NCBI RefSeq assembly: GCF_000738265.1
Contig: NZ_JFCQ01000012.1
Coordinates: 62,001-126,000 of the forward strand
DNA: 64,000 bases
Source of the DNA: Corynebacterium jeikeium
Lineage (GTDB): Bacteria > Actinomycetota > Actinomycetes > Mycobacteriales > Mycobacteriaceae
Reading direction: 5' to 3'
The notes beneath the pieces were generated by a model, which was given only the letters and a program-made list of their open reading frames with translations, was not told where the DNA came from and did not search any database. The translations under genes and the position numbers were made by a program. Every line of letters begins with the position of its first letter. Within the stretch, counting starts at the first letter, position 1. Shown here piece after piece: positions 41,026 through 50,792 of this stretch.

Positions 41026-41114
41026 CGCGCTAACTCGCGTTCTCACCCTCCGCGCTAACCCGCGTTCTCACCCTCCACGCTAACCCGCGTTCTCACCCTC
41101 CGCGCTAACCCGCG
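41026..41114. repeat. 25-bp tandem repeats over the 3' end of the second sortase gene
   Basis: CGCGCTAACCCGCGTTCTCA followed by CCCTC, starting at 41026, 41051 and 41076, with a partial fourth copy at 41101. Each copy carries a potential stop (CTA on this strand); the sortase stop codon lies in the third copy, so repeat loss or gain could shift the end of the protein. Confidence 0.85.
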
Positions 41115-42069
41115 CGCGCTCGCGCTGCTCGCGCTTTTCCTTCCTCCGGCGCCAAGCCCTGTACTCGCGCCACGCCACCAACAGCAGCACCAGGAAAATC
41201 ACGATCAAATCCAGGATCATCCACCAGGACAGCACCGGTCGCCATCCGTCAAAGGACTCTCCCGAGTTCCCCAGCGGCACACGCTCCGCATTGACCAGCA
41301 AGCGGTCAGTATTGATGCCGTACGGCGTGCACGTCACCAATGTCAGCTTGTCTTTGCCTTTTTCATACGTCACCTGCTGCCACTGATCAGGTTTCACTAC
41401 TCTCCGGCCGTGCACCTCATACTTCAGTGTTTCCCCCATCACTTCGACGAATACCTCGTCACCGTCCTGCAGTTTCCGCAGGTTATCGAACATGGAGGCG
41501 TTCACCATCCCGGTGTGCGCCGACAGCAGGGAGTTCGTCCCATCGCCACCAACCGGCAGGTCAGAGCCATACATGTGCCCCACGCCCTTGTACAGCACGC
41601 TGGAGTTCGTCGTGTGGTAGACCGGCAGATCCACGCCGATGGCGGGGATCCGCAGCCGCGCCATCACGCCTTTGGTCTCCGGCGGGTTGAGGGTCTTCAT
41701 GTATTCGTCGAAGCCGTCGTCGCCGTTCACTGCGGGCCGCGCGTGGTGCCCCTTTCGCGCCAGCTCTGCATTGTATGCACGTGCTTCCTGCAGGTAGTGC
41801 TGGGTCAGCTGCGGTGGTTGGATGCTTTCAACGTCGTGGGAGTATTCTTCCGCCTGACTATTGAGCTGCCAGTCGTTGTATAGCGTCGCCACGATCGGAT
41901 ACAGCAGGATCAGCACACCCAGCAGGATCCACACAAGGTCCCGGCGTTTACGTCGCTTTTTTCTTTGTTGACGCCCCCTCGCTTCCCCCTGCCGACCGGC
42001 AGGTTCGGCCCGACCGTGCTGCGTTGGGGCAGCGTCGGTCGGGTCGTCAGCTGGTTCAGATCTCGTCAT
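41080..42069 (-). CDS. Class C sortase, second of the pilus cluster, lid motif absent
   Basis: Membrane transpeptidase that joins pilins at LPXTG motifs. Catalytic His in LLSAHTGMVNASMF, Cys in LTLVTCTPYGINTDRLLV with the Arg following, N-terminal and C-terminal membrane helices (ILLGVLILLYPIVATLY and WWMILDLIVIFLVLLLVAW). The DPW/DPF lid of class C sortases is not seen; the corresponding region reads ARPAVNGDDGFDEY. 329 residues from the ATG at 42069 (GGAGGACG upstream), overlapping the spaC-like stop by 14 bp. Could serve cell-wall anchoring or the large adhesin next to it. Confidence 0.88.
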   Translation of the reverse strand: MTRSEPADDPTDAAPTQHGRAEPAGRQGEARGRQQRKKRRKRRDLVWILLGVLILLYPIVATLYNDWQLNSQAEEYSHDVESIQPPQLTQHYLQEARAYNAELARKGHHARPAVNGDDGFDEYMKTLNPPETKGVMARLRIPAIGVDLPVYHTTNSSVLYKGVGHMYGSDLPVGGDGTNSLLSAHTGMVNASMFDNLRKLQDGDEVFVEVMGETLKYEVHGRRVVKPDQWQQVTYEKGKDKLTLVTCTPYGINTDRLLVNAERVPLGNSGESFDGWRPVLSWWMILDLIVIFLVLLLVAWREYRAWRRRKEKREQRERARVSAEGENAG

Positions 42070-45000
42070 CGTCCTCCAGCTCGTCGTCCTCCAGCTCGCC
42101 GTCCTCCAGCTCGTCGTCCTCCAGTTCGCCGTCCTCGTCGTCATCGCGGCGTCGGAGGTAACGGTAGAGACCAAAGGCAACGGCAAGCAATCCGAGCAGG
42201 ATCACGTACAGCAGGGTTTGCATGCCGGTATCAGGCAGCATCCAGCCAATAGCCTTCTGCAGGCGGATAGCGCCGTAGGTGTCTGTGTCGGAGACGGCGC
42301 CAGCCTTGTTATCCGCGGTGGCGGTCACCTTGACCTCACCCTTGTAGCTGAAGAACTGATCCTGTGGCTCGGTGATCTCCACATCGAAGACACACTCGTG
42401 AGTGTTGCCGCTTGCCAACTTCAGACCATCGATGGTGCAGAACTTCGGATCGATCGCGCCGTCTTGAGGCACGGTGATGCTCTGCCCCGCTGCGTTGGTG
42501 ATTTTGCGTCCTGCCAACGACGGATCCTTCAGTGCAATATCACCAATGGCCTGCGCACCCGTGTTGGTGATCTTGTAGTGCATCTTCATGGAAGTCGCGT
42601 CGTCCGGCAGCACAGCAGTATCGGCCACCGCGCCAGTGACGGAACTGATCGGCGAACCATCGATCTTCTTTTCGATTTGCACGCTGGGGAAGTTGTTCTT
42701 CGCGGTCAGAGTCCATTCCGGACCACTGGTAGACGGGTCATCTGCACGTTCAACAGACAGGACCTTGAGGTCCACGCGACGCAGGTTCTCTTCCAGAGGC
42801 TCGCCTTCCTTCGGTTCCGGAGCAGGCTGTTGTTCCACGTTCACGTCCGTGATGCGGCTGCCGTTCTGAGTTACCTCGAGGATGGAGTTGGCGGTCTTCA
42901 CCCCATCGTCGGTCTCCTGCACGAAGCAGGAGGAATCGACAGGCACCGACTTGAACGTAAGCGATTGGCCGGACTTCAAGGTAAACGTCGGGTTATCAAC
43001 CGAACAGGTCTGGCGGAAAGCAAAGGTAGCGTTCTTGCCCGCTTCACCCGCGGAGGTCTTGGTGAACGTGACGTCCGCAAAGCCACGGTAGCTGTGATTC
43101 TCCGCACCAATCACCATCTCATTCTCCGTGGAGGAAAGATCCGCGGGGACATTGAAAGTGAACTGGCGGTTCTTTTGCGCCGCAGTGACAGTGCCGGGAT
43201 CTACCTTCGCCAGCGGGGTGCGGGGCGCGCCGTCGGGATCCTTGCCCCGCACCCAGGAGTTGAACTGGGTAGCAGGGGTTCGAGCGCCAGCGGTAACAGC
43301 CAGCTGCTTGCGTGGCGCAAGCGCGGGGCTTTCGCTGAGGTCCATGTTGCACTCCGCGCCCACTGGCAGGTCGACAATGAAGCCACCTGGCACAGGTGCA
43401 GCTGTAGCAACGTTGACACCTACCGGAGTGTCCGCGGTCGTCACGGTCTTGGAGAATGTGGTTCCCTTCGGATCCTTACAGGTGAACTTGGCTGTGTAAC
43501 CGCCCTGGTCAATACCCTGCAGGTAACCGGACTGGTTAATGCTGACGCGCACGGGAGTCGTGCGGCGCTCGTAGCGGTTCACGAAGTCCCAAGACTCCAC
43601 CGGTGCGTCTTCCTTGTCACCGGCATACTTTGCGATTTTCGCCTTTTCTACCTTGTGCTTGAGCTCCTTCGGGGTGCCATTGGGCGGACTCTCCTCGAAG
43701 GTGCAGTAGGCGCCGACGGGTACGGAGACCTCCGGCGAGGTGTACGTCCGCGCTACCTCACCGTTGCCAGCATCCGCATAATCGCTAAAGCCCTTGTCCA
43801 GGAAGATCGCGTTTTCGATCTTCTTTCCATCGGATGCCAGCTCGGAGTATTGGTAGCCCACACCCTTACACTGCATCGTGAAGTCGAACGCTTGGTTCGG
43901 CTTCAGCAACTTCAGGTCATCTTGTCGGCCAACGACCTTCTTGGACATCTTGATCTTGGTCGTGACGTATTCGTAGTAACTGGTCAGGTCAACAATATTG
44001 TTAACCTTTCCATCCGCACCGTCGTCAACGGTCGGGAAGTACTGCGAATCAGTCACTCCGTCAGCAAGGTCCTTGTCGAAGAACGATGTACCGTCGTTCT
44101 TGTCAACGACCCAGCCAATCTGACGCGGACGTAGCGTCGCCTTCAAGAGGGGTTCGCCCTTAGGCTGCAGTTCTAGGTTGAGGTCGCCGTAGTTGTCCCC
44201 TTGGAAGTGGCATTCAGCACCTACCGGTACCCCTTCGTATTTGGCAGTTCCCGCGCCAGCAATAGTGCCCTCGTAGGTCCCCAACAAGGCTCCCGAAGCG
44301 CCGTCGCCGGTTTCGGGGTCGTGACAATCCAGCTTGAATTGGTGGGAATTGTACGGAGGTTTTTTACCTGCAGCCTTGTACTGTTCCTCCACGGCTGCTG
44401 GCAAGTGTCCCCTGGTGTTTAGCGTTACCGTCGCAAGTCGGCGGGAATACGTGTTGGTGAAGGTCACAGAGTTGTCGCCGTCCACAACGTCGAAATCGTT
44501 CGACTTCTCCTTATTGGCTCCACCGTTGATCGATACTTCCTGTTTGACGGAAATACCTGCCGCAGTGGTCGTCGCTCCTTCGGTGGCCGTGCAGTCTGAT
44601 CCCACCGGGAACTCACCGAAGTCTAGAGGCGTATTTGCGGTAGCGGCGGAAACCACACCAGAGTCAATCGTCGGAGTGTCCGGGTTATCAGGTGGCAGGC
44701 AGGAAATCGAAACGTTGAACTTACGGTTGTTCTTGACGTCCTTACGCTGAGCGGAAATGTACTGCTGGGTCGCAGGATCGAAGACTACGGATTTTGTACC
44801 CGTGACTTTCGTGTAAATGAAATCGTAGTCGTGCGTGATCGTCACAGATGTCTTAGCTCCAACCGTGACATCCTTCGTGACCGGCGCCAGTTCGCTGAAA
44901 AATGCTGGTTGGTCCACGCCATCTTCATTAGCCACGGAAACGGTTGTTTCACGGGTCATCGGGAAGTCACCCGGTTGCCCGTTAAGCTTTTTACGCGTAC

Positions 45001-48000
45001 CGGGATCCTTCCCATCCTCGGCGATGTTGCAGCTGCTGCCCTTAGGAACAACATTCGCCGGAATGGTTACAGAATTTGGTTCCTTTTCTGGTGTGGAGGG
45101 ATCATCACCGAGAGTTACGTTTCCGTACTCGCCCATTTCCAAAGCTTTGCCGTCAGAGGCAGTGCATTGAACGGTATAGGAAACTCTTCGCACAAAAGCC
45201 TTGTTGGATCCCGAGTTCTGGGTGATCAGCAGACCATCACCCGTGGCTTTGTAGTCGTTGGTGATCGTCCGAATGTTATCCGGTTGGTTAACGGTAAACG
45301 TCGCTTTGTCAGCGTCAGTCTCCCAGACCACCCCACCCGTGCTCAGCGTTGGTGTCTGCTCATCAAAACTACATTTATTGCCATAAGGTACGCCAAGGTT
45401 GCCGTTTTGGTCGTTGACGAGGTTCTTCAGCTCTGGATCACCGCTACTGAGCTTCAGAGTGCCCGTACCGCCTTCGCTCACGTAAACAGTTCCTTCCAGG
45501 GGAACATACTCGACCTTGCCATCCGCCCTGGTAACCGAACGAGGACCACACTTAAAGTCGAAGGCGTATTCACGCGGCAAATTAACGGTCAACCCGTTGC
45601 GGTTGATCAACTTCCTAAGCTGAACCTGCCCCAGCTTCGGCTCGTAAGTATTCCGAACGTGTACCTCGTTCTGGGCATCAGACGTATCAGCATTGACCTT
45701 CAGGATAGGCTTGGTCTTGGCCTCTTCGTTCGTCAGCGTGGTTACGTTATCGCTGGCATCAGCAGAGGAAAGGGTTGTACCCTTCAACTTCACATTGGGG
45801 AACTCGGGCAGATCCTTTTCCCAAATGAGGCAATCCGCGCCCACCGGAATGTCCTTGATTCGGGCGACCGGTCCAGAATCCGCAGTCTGGATATCCACCG
45901 TTCCTTCCCGATCCTGGCGGTTGTTATTTCCGCCCCACGTGCACTTGTACTGCACGGGGAACTTCTTTCCGTCCAGGTCAGGCGAGGCCGCAGCGTTACC
46001 CGCAAGCTCCTTCAACACCTTCACATCGCGCAGCTGGTAGGAGTACTTCGCCTTAATGTGCAGATCGCCCTCGGATGGAGTACTGCCTTCCTTAAAGTCA
46101 GGCAGACGGAAGTGGTACGTTCCCGCAGCGTCGGCTCCCACGGGCTTTCCGTCATAGGTCACATCGCGCCCATCGAACTTGATGCGAGCACTTTCCTCGG
46201 CGCTTAGACCGGTTAGTGGCTTCAGCCAACAATCACGCTCCACCGGGACGTCGGTTAGCTCCACCGCGCCTGTCGGCACTCCGCCGCCACTGCGGTCGAT
46301 CTTCATGGTGATGTGGCGGTTCTTAACAGTCGTTCCGTCACACGTCAGCTCGAAGTCGTACTGGCGCGGGTATGCGAAGTCACCCACCGGATCGCCCGCC
46401 AGTTCCTTGGAGAGGTGCACCTTGCCAGCACGATAGTCGTAGCGGTTGTTCGCACGCACAGACACGGTCGTCTGATCCAACTTATTTGTACTTGTGGGTA
46501 GCGGATCACCCGGGGTGGTGCCGGCGCTCCAGGTCAAGGTCAGTTTTTTACCAGGCCGCGCTGGCGGCGCACCATCGGGGAAGCTCTCGCTAATGGTGCA
46601 GTTAGTACCCAGTGGCAGATTGGCCACGGTGGCACTCTGCCCCTTTTGCAGCACTCTGTTGCCTTCCAGCTTCACCTCTGGGTAGGCATTAGCGAACCCG
46701 TTGACGTCCGAACACTTGTAGTTCAACTGGAACGTGCGCAGCTGAACTTCGTCGAATTGCGCAGCGGAACCATCCACAGTTTTAGATAGCTGCAGATTTG
46801 ATGCCTTAAACTTCGGTTCCCACTTCACTACGCATTCGGTCAGGTCGTTGTTTCGCTCTGCAACGACCAGTTCGCTGGTGTTCGTCGACGTGTTTTTCGT
46901 TAGTTGGTACCCGGCAGGAACCGAACCTTCCTTGATGGTTACAGCATTTGCGTTGCCCAACGTGCATGTCCACACCGGGTTGTACCGACCGAATACTTTA
47001 GACGCGTCCCGACCGCTTGCAGTGGATCTAAAGATGTAGTCGTCCAGAGTCTTACCGTCTGGCCCGGATGCGGGGATACGAGTCGTCTCTGTGTACTGAC
47101 CAGGTTTCAACGGCACCGGGTTTTCCTTGGCTCCCTGTGACGGCACGCGCGTAGCCGCGGTGATATCGAATTTCGTGGCCTGGTTGGTTGCCGCCTTTTC
47201 GTACGTTGTATCAGAGGCAACAGCTCCCGAAACTCGGCCAATATTGATGGCCAATGCAATAGCTTGTGTACGCAAAATGCCGGTAGCAAGAGCGAATTCC
47301 AATTTATTGGGGTTAGGGGCACTAACCAGGAACGTACCCGTAGATCCGAGGGCATCTTGGTAGCAGATGAATCCACGTTGGTATTTTCCAGCTTCCCAGC
47401 CCCAGTTCTGCGGCTCAGTGCCTTTACCGTAAATGCTGTTGCATGCTCCGATAAAGCCATCTGGAGTCAGTCGAGTGATCTCATCGACCCTGCCGCCGAC
47501 GTTATCCATACTGATCATCTCGTTCGATACGCCAGCCTGGGTGGTGCTCTCCGCATCGGCCATCATGATTCGAAAATCTGGGACCTTGTTGCCCTTTTCG
47601 TCCTTCAGCTCAACGTTATCCATGTAAAAGCGGACAATTCGCTGGTCGAGGCCACCCGAGTTGAAGGTCAGAGTAGGCTTCGAAGTGTCGTCACCATAAC
47701 GCGTGAAGGTTCGCTCGCCTAGCTTTTCCCGGCCAAAGGCGGAGTTGTTCCACGTCGGATCGCTCGCACCGAAACGATCTGCAGGTCCGTAATCAACCTT
47801 GGCCGTGAAACTTAAGGTATACCGACCGATTTTTCGCGTTACCCTCTCCCCGTTCTTCCAGTCAAAGTTGGATCCGTCCGGCTTAGCCATGTCGATCCAG
47901 CACAGCTGCTTGGCCCACGGCGCGCTTGCCCCGTCACCCTGGCGGAAGTTGCAGTCGCCCAAGTCGTTTACCGCGGTTGCCGCCCGATCTCCCGTTGCAC

Positions 48001-48193
48001 GTGTCTGCGCGTCGGCCTTCGGTGGCTCTGGAACGAAAGGCACCTCCGGGATCGACATCAAGCCCATGCCCAGCACAAACGCCACTGCCACCATCGCAGT
48101 GCGGCGCAACGCCCCGCGGGTGTTCGCATATACGGCGCGGATCGCGGCTCGGGTGGTATTCGCCAGCGATTGTGTCTGCTGTCCAAATCCCAT
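42056..48193 (-). CDS. Giant SpaC-like pilus adhesin, LPDTG-anchored, with ten DUF5979-type repeats
   Basis: 2045-residue surface protein. A signal region (GALRRTAMVAVAFVLGMGLM) is followed by a unique domain of about 400 residues, then ten repeats of roughly 110-150 residues, each with a Cys pair in a context like FELTC...GADC, resembling DUF5979 Ig-like domains. A Cys-containing domain, LPDTG, a hydrophobic helix and RRR follow. Unusually, the cytoplasmic end is extended by some 25 acidic residues (ELEDDELED repeats). No von Willebrand A domain. Start ATG 48193 has GAAAGG upstream; the frame is open up to 48289. Probably the pilus tip adhesin. Confidence 0.85.
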   Translation of the reverse strand: MGFGQQTQSLANTTRAAIRAVYANTRGALRRTAMVAVAFVLGMGLMSIPEVPFVPEPPKADAQTRATGDRAATAVNDLGDCNFRQGDGASAPWAKQLCWIDMAKPDGSNFDWKNGERVTRKIGRYTLSFTAKVDYGPADRFGASDPTWNNSAFGREKLGERTFTRYGDDTSKPTLTFNSGGLDQRIVRFYMDNVELKDEKGNKVPDFRIMMADAESTTQAGVSNEMISMDNVGGRVDEITRLTPDGFIGACNSIYGKGTEPQNWGWEAGKYQRGFICYQDALGSTGTFLVSAPNPNKLEFALATGILRTQAIALAINIGRVSGAVASDTTYEKAATNQATKFDITAATRVPSQGAKENPVPLKPGQYTETTRIPASGPDGKTLDDYIFRSTASGRDASKVFGRYNPVWTCTLGNANAVTIKEGSVPAGYQLTKNTSTNTSELVVAERNNDLTECVVKWEPKFKASNLQLSKTVDGSAAQFDEVQLRTFQLNYKCSDVNGFANAYPEVKLEGNRVLQKGQSATVANLPLGTNCTISESFPDGAPPARPGKKLTLTWSAGTTPGDPLPTSTNKLDQTTVSVRANNRYDYRAGKVHLSKELAGDPVGDFAYPRQYDFELTCDGTTVKNRHITMKIDRSGGGVPTGAVELTDVPVERDCWLKPLTGLSAEESARIKFDGRDVTYDGKPVGADAAGTYHFRLPDFKEGSTPSEGDLHIKAKYSYQLRDVKVLKELAGNAAASPDLDGKKFPVQYKCTWGGNNNRQDREGTVDIQTADSGPVARIKDIPVGADCLIWEKDLPEFPNVKLKGTTLSSADASDNVTTLTNEEAKTKPILKVNADTSDAQNEVHVRNTYEPKLGQVQLRKLINRNGLTVNLPREYAFDFKCGPRSVTRADGKVEYVPLEGTVYVSEGGTGTLKLSSGDPELKNLVNDQNGNLGVPYGNKCSFDEQTPTLSTGGVVWETDADKATFTVNQPDNIRTITNDYKATGDGLLITQNSGSNKAFVRRVSYTVQCTASDGKALEMGEYGNVTLGDDPSTPEKEPNSVTIPANVVPKGSSCNIAEDGKDPGTRKKLNGQPGDFPMTRETTVSVANEDGVDQPAFFSELAPVTKDVTVGAKTSVTITHDYDFIYTKVTGTKSVVFDPATQQYISAQRKDVKNNRKFNVSISCLPPDNPDTPTIDSGVVSAATANTPLDFGEFPVGSDCTATEGATTTAAGISVKQEVSINGGANKEKSNDFDVVDGDNSVTFTNTYSRRLATVTLNTRGHLPAAVEEQYKAAGKKPPYNSHQFKLDCHDPETGDGASGALLGTYEGTIAGAGTAKYEGVPVGAECHFQGDNYGDLNLELQPKGEPLLKATLRPRQIGWVVDKNDGTSFFDKDLADGVTDSQYFPTVDDGADGKVNNIVDLTSYYEYVTTKIKMSKKVVGRQDDLKLLKPNQAFDFTMQCKGVGYQYSELASDGKKIENAIFLDKGFSDYADAGNGEVARTYTSPEVSVPVGAYCTFEESPPNGTPKELKHKVEKAKIAKYAGDKEDAPVESWDFVNRYERRTTPVRVSINQSGYLQGIDQGGYTAKFTCKDPKGTTFSKTVTTADTPVGVNVATAAPVPGGFIVDLPVGAECNMDLSESPALAPRKQLAVTAGARTPATQFNSWVRGKDPDGAPRTPLAKVDPGTVTAAQKNRQFTFNVPADLSSTENEMVIGAENHSYRGFADVTFTKTSAGEAGKNATFAFRQTCSVDNPTFTLKSGQSLTFKSVPVDSSCFVQETDDGVKTANSILEVTQNGSRITDVNVEQQPAPEPKEGEPLEENLRRVDLKVLSVERADDPSTSGPEWTLTAKNNFPSVQIEKKIDGSPISSVTGAVADTAVLPDDATSMKMHYKITNTGAQAIGDIALKDPSLAGRKITNAAGQSITVPQDGAIDPKFCTIDGLKLASGNTHECVFDVEITEPQDQFFSYKGEVKVTATADNKAGAVSDTDTYGAIRLQKAIGWMLPDTGMQTLLYVILLGLLAVAFGLYRYLRRRDDDEDGELEDDELEDGELEDDELEDDDEI
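42062..42145. repeat. Tandem repeat coding the acidic tail of the SpaC-like protein
   Basis: Units of CTCGTCGTCCTCCAG and CTCGCCGTCCTCCAG alternate over about 84 bp, coding GELEDDELED-type repeats. On the coding strand every unit contains CTGGAGGAC, so the repeats also present several Shine-Dalgarno-like sequences just before the sortase start. Confidence 0.8.
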
Positions 48194-48281
48194 GGTGTGC
48201 CTTTCGGAGGTTTCTTGCTGTGGGTGCTTGTGCTGTAAGTGTGCTTGCTTAGTGCTCTTGCGTCGCGGGTCGCGCGGGGTT

Positions 48282-49835
48282 CTACTCACGGTCGCCCCTG
48301 TCCTCTAGCTGGGATCCAGGGTCGCGGTGGGTGTGGGCGTCATTGTCTTCTTGTTGACGCCTACGTCGCGCAACAACAAAGAAACCAACCAACAGCAACG
48401 CCACACCGACAACGAGTACCCCGATCACGCTGGCACCAGTCATCGGCAAGCGGTCGAGGAGCCCCGGCAGCCCGGTGTGGGGCTCTTCCTTGCCGCCGGG
48501 CTTGCCTGTCGAGTGGCCAGGCGCGGCGGCTCCCGGCTTGCCAGACCCGCACACACCATTAGGCGGGCACTGCGGACGGTGGCCCGGCAGCGGGTGGTTG
48601 CCTGCTCCCGGTGGCAAGGGGAAGATCGGCACGAAGATCCAGTCGGGCCACTCGCCGGGCTGAATCGGCAGTTGCTCTTCCGGGTCTGACGGCACGGCCT
48701 GGGCGGGCAGCACGGTAAAGACAACTTCGTTGGATTCGACCTGCCACTCCGGCGGTTCGGCGCCGAGCACCAGCCAATAGTCGTGCCCATCGGGGAACGA
48801 CAGGGCTGTGTTGCGGATCTTGGTGCCGGCGGGAGTGCCGGGCTTCACCACGGCGTGCATGTCGAATACGGCACGCGCCTCCGGGTGCCCGGCGCGCATC
48901 TCGGCAGCGGTTTTCAGGCCCTTGTCGGTCAGCGTGATCTTCACGGTCTTGTCCGCGTAGTCATAATCGCCGCCGCGCGGTGCGTCCTGCACTTCAACGC
49001 GGTAGTCCTCGCCCTCACGCAGCTCCACGGTCTTCTCGCTGTTCGCGATCAGGCCGTTGGTCACGCCCTTGAAATCGAGGTTCTTGTCCAGCGGGTCGGC
49101 GACGATCAGCTGGTGCAGCTTCCCGCGCACGTCCGGCGCGGGCATCGTGGTTTCCAGTCGGAAGCGAACCTCGCCCCGCTTCTGTTCTTCGGCAATGCGC
49201 TCGGCCTCCGGGGTACCGGGCAAGCCTCCCAGAATGTTCTTCGTCGCCATGATCGGCTGGTTCTTCGGGCGCACCACCACGTTGCGCTTTCCTGTCACGT
49301 CGGGCAACGCAACCAGGAACGGCGTGGTCACGGAGTAGCGTTTGTTGCCCACTCGGCTCGGCTTTTCCCGCACCAGGTACACGCCCTGCGGCAGGTCGTT
49401 AAAGGTCGCTTTGCCGTCGGCACCGGTGGTTTCGGTGCGTTCCTTGCCCAGCGGGTAGCCGGACTGGTCCGTCAGCGTGCGCGGGTCGGCCTGCGCCAGC
49501 GCATTCAGCTTTGCCTGGTCGTTAATGTCCAGGCCTTCGAGCTGGTTGATCTGGAACGTGATTCCGCCCAAAGGTTGCGGTTCTGGTGCCCCTGCGCCCA
49601 TTTTGTCGGACGCCGGATCCCCCTCGAGCTTCACGATCGTCAAACTGTTGGCCTCGCGCCCGGAGCCGTTGTCCGAGTTCTCCCCGGACTGCGCGCCTGC
49701 GATCCCGGCACCCGGAAACGCAGCGCCTAGCGTCATAAACAAAACACCACAAAGAGCAACAAGAGCCAGAACGCATGCACGGCCGCGAGCCGTCGCGTTT
49801 GCAAGCTGCGCGCGAGCGCTAGACCGTGCGTGCAT
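48282..49835 (-). CDS. LPMTG-anchored pilin, SpaB/SpaA-like
   Basis: 517-residue secreted protein with signal peptide (VLALVALCGVLFMTLGAAF), a pilin-like VVVRPKNQPI with a Lys that could take part in isopeptide linkage, an E-box-like GVYLVREKPS, a Pro/Gly-rich spacer (about 400-460) and the sorting signal LPMTG, hydrophobic helix and RRRR. Cna-B type domains are likely. Between sortase and adhesin genes, it is best seen as the minor or base pilin. ATG 49835 chosen; a GTG one codon earlier overlaps the sortase stop. Role inferred from gene order. Confidence 0.82.
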   Translation of the reverse strand: MHARSSARAQLANATARGRACVLALVALCGVLFMTLGAAFPGAGIAGAQSGENSDNGSGREANSLTIVKLEGDPASDKMGAGAPEPQPLGGITFQINQLEGLDINDQAKLNALAQADPRTLTDQSGYPLGKERTETTGADGKATFNDLPQGVYLVREKPSRVGNKRYSVTTPFLVALPDVTGKRNVVVRPKNQPIMATKNILGGLPGTPEAERIAEEQKRGEVRFRLETTMPAPDVRGKLHQLIVADPLDKNLDFKGVTNGLIANSEKTVELREGEDYRVEVQDAPRGGDYDYADKTVKITLTDKGLKTAAEMRAGHPEARAVFDMHAVVKPGTPAGTKIRNTALSFPDGHDYWLVLGAEPPEWQVESNEVVFTVLPAQAVPSDPEEQLPIQPGEWPDWIFVPIFPLPPGAGNHPLPGHRPQCPPNGVCGSGKPGAAAPGHSTGKPGGKEEPHTGLPGLLDRLPMTGASVIGVLVVGVALLLVGFFVVARRRRQQEDNDAHTHRDPGSQLEDRGDRE

Positions 49836-49837
49836 CA

Positions 49838-50767
49838 CTATTCTGCTTCCTCGTGTTGTTCTTCTTGGTTTCTTTTACGACGCCTACGCCACAGCCACCA
49901 CAGGAGGTACAGCAAAGCGAAAAGGCTGATCACGATGGCCGCGATCATCCAGGGTTGCCAGGGACTGTGGTATTCCTGCTCGATACCGCCCGGCGGAAGG
50001 GCAGTGCGCTCCCCGCGGACCAGCAGTCGGTGAGAGTTCACGCCATACGGCGTACACGTCACCAGCGTGACATAGTCTTTGCCCTCTTCAGGACGTATCT
50101 TCTTGATCTCGCTGGGCAGTACGGTTTCGATCTGGTCGACTTTGTACGCCAGCTTCTCGCCCATCACTTCGATGACGAAAATATCGTTCATCTTCATGTG
50201 GGTGAGGTTGTCGAACATGGTCAGCGTGGCCAGGCCGGTGTGGCCTGTCAGCACACTGTGGGTGCCGGGTCCACCGACTGGCAGCGCGGTTCCGTAGAGG
50301 TGGCCGATGCCGTGGGACAGGGTGCTTTGCGACGTGCCGTGGTAGACCGGCAGATCCATGCCCACAGTGGGGGCGTGGAGCCTAGCCATGACTGAATTGA
50401 CGTTGAGCTGCTGCTCGTACTTCTTGTATCCGGGCGAGTTCACGTCCACGCCGTTGACCCACGGGTCCGCGGCACCGAAGGGCGGGAGCTCCCGGTTGTA
50501 CTGACGGGCGGATTCTAGTGCCCTGCTGCGTTCCTCGGGGGTCAGGGCTTCAACGTCGCGGCTATATCCCTGGGCTATGCGATTCTGCTCCACGTTTTTG
50601 TAGTGGGTCAGGATCACAGGCGCTAGCAGCACCAGGATGCCCAGGAGGATATAGACCAGGGAGCGTCGGCTGCCGGCCTTGCCTCGCTTGCCTGATTTGG
50701 CACGTTGAGCCGGCTTGGCGTGCTTGCCTTGCGTGGCGCGCGCGGCGTGGCGGCTAGGTGCAGCCAT
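49838..50767 (-). CDS. Class C pilus sortase
   Basis: Pilin polymerase. LTGHTGLATLTMF has the catalytic His, VTLVTCTPYGVNSHRLLVRGER the Cys and Arg. The lid signature ADPWVNGVD is present upstream of the catalytic domain, as in typical class C enzymes, and helices flank the domain at both ends. 309 residues. Between the major pilin and spaB-like genes; the stop TAG overlaps the next gene's GTG/ATG, so translation is coupled. Differs from the other sortase by keeping its lid. Confidence 0.92.
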   Translation of the reverse strand: MAAPSRHAARATQGKHAKPAQRAKSGKRGKAGSRRSLVYILLGILVLLAPVILTHYKNVEQNRIAQGYSRDVEALTPEERSRALESARQYNRELPPFGAADPWVNGVDVNSPGYKKYEQQLNVNSVMARLHAPTVGMDLPVYHGTSQSTLSHGIGHLYGTALPVGGPGTHSVLTGHTGLATLTMFDNLTHMKMNDIFVIEVMGEKLAYKVDQIETVLPSEIKKIRPEEGKDYVTLVTCTPYGVNSHRLLVRGERTALPPGGIEQEYHSPWQPWMIAAIVISLFALLYLLWWLWRRRRKRNQEEQHEEAE

Positions 50768-50792
50768 GTGCTCCCTCGGACTTTCTCCCTTT

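Larger units (their letters stand above)
39912..41079. other. 1.17-kb intergenic region rich in repeats
   Basis: No gene supported. Holds a tandem-repeat block (39969-40200), a composite 424-bp element (40513-40936) and 25-bp tandem repeats running into the sortase gene. The C/A-rich stretch 40370-40470 (CACACACCCAC-like) looks like simple sequence. Confidence 0.75.

Noticed and set aside
42218..44134. Long plus-strand open frame (over 600 codons) opposite the giant adhesin
   Set aside because: It has no domain, no ribosome binding site and biased composition expected from antisense of a GC-rich gene; the minus strand has a signal peptide, repeats and a sorting signal.
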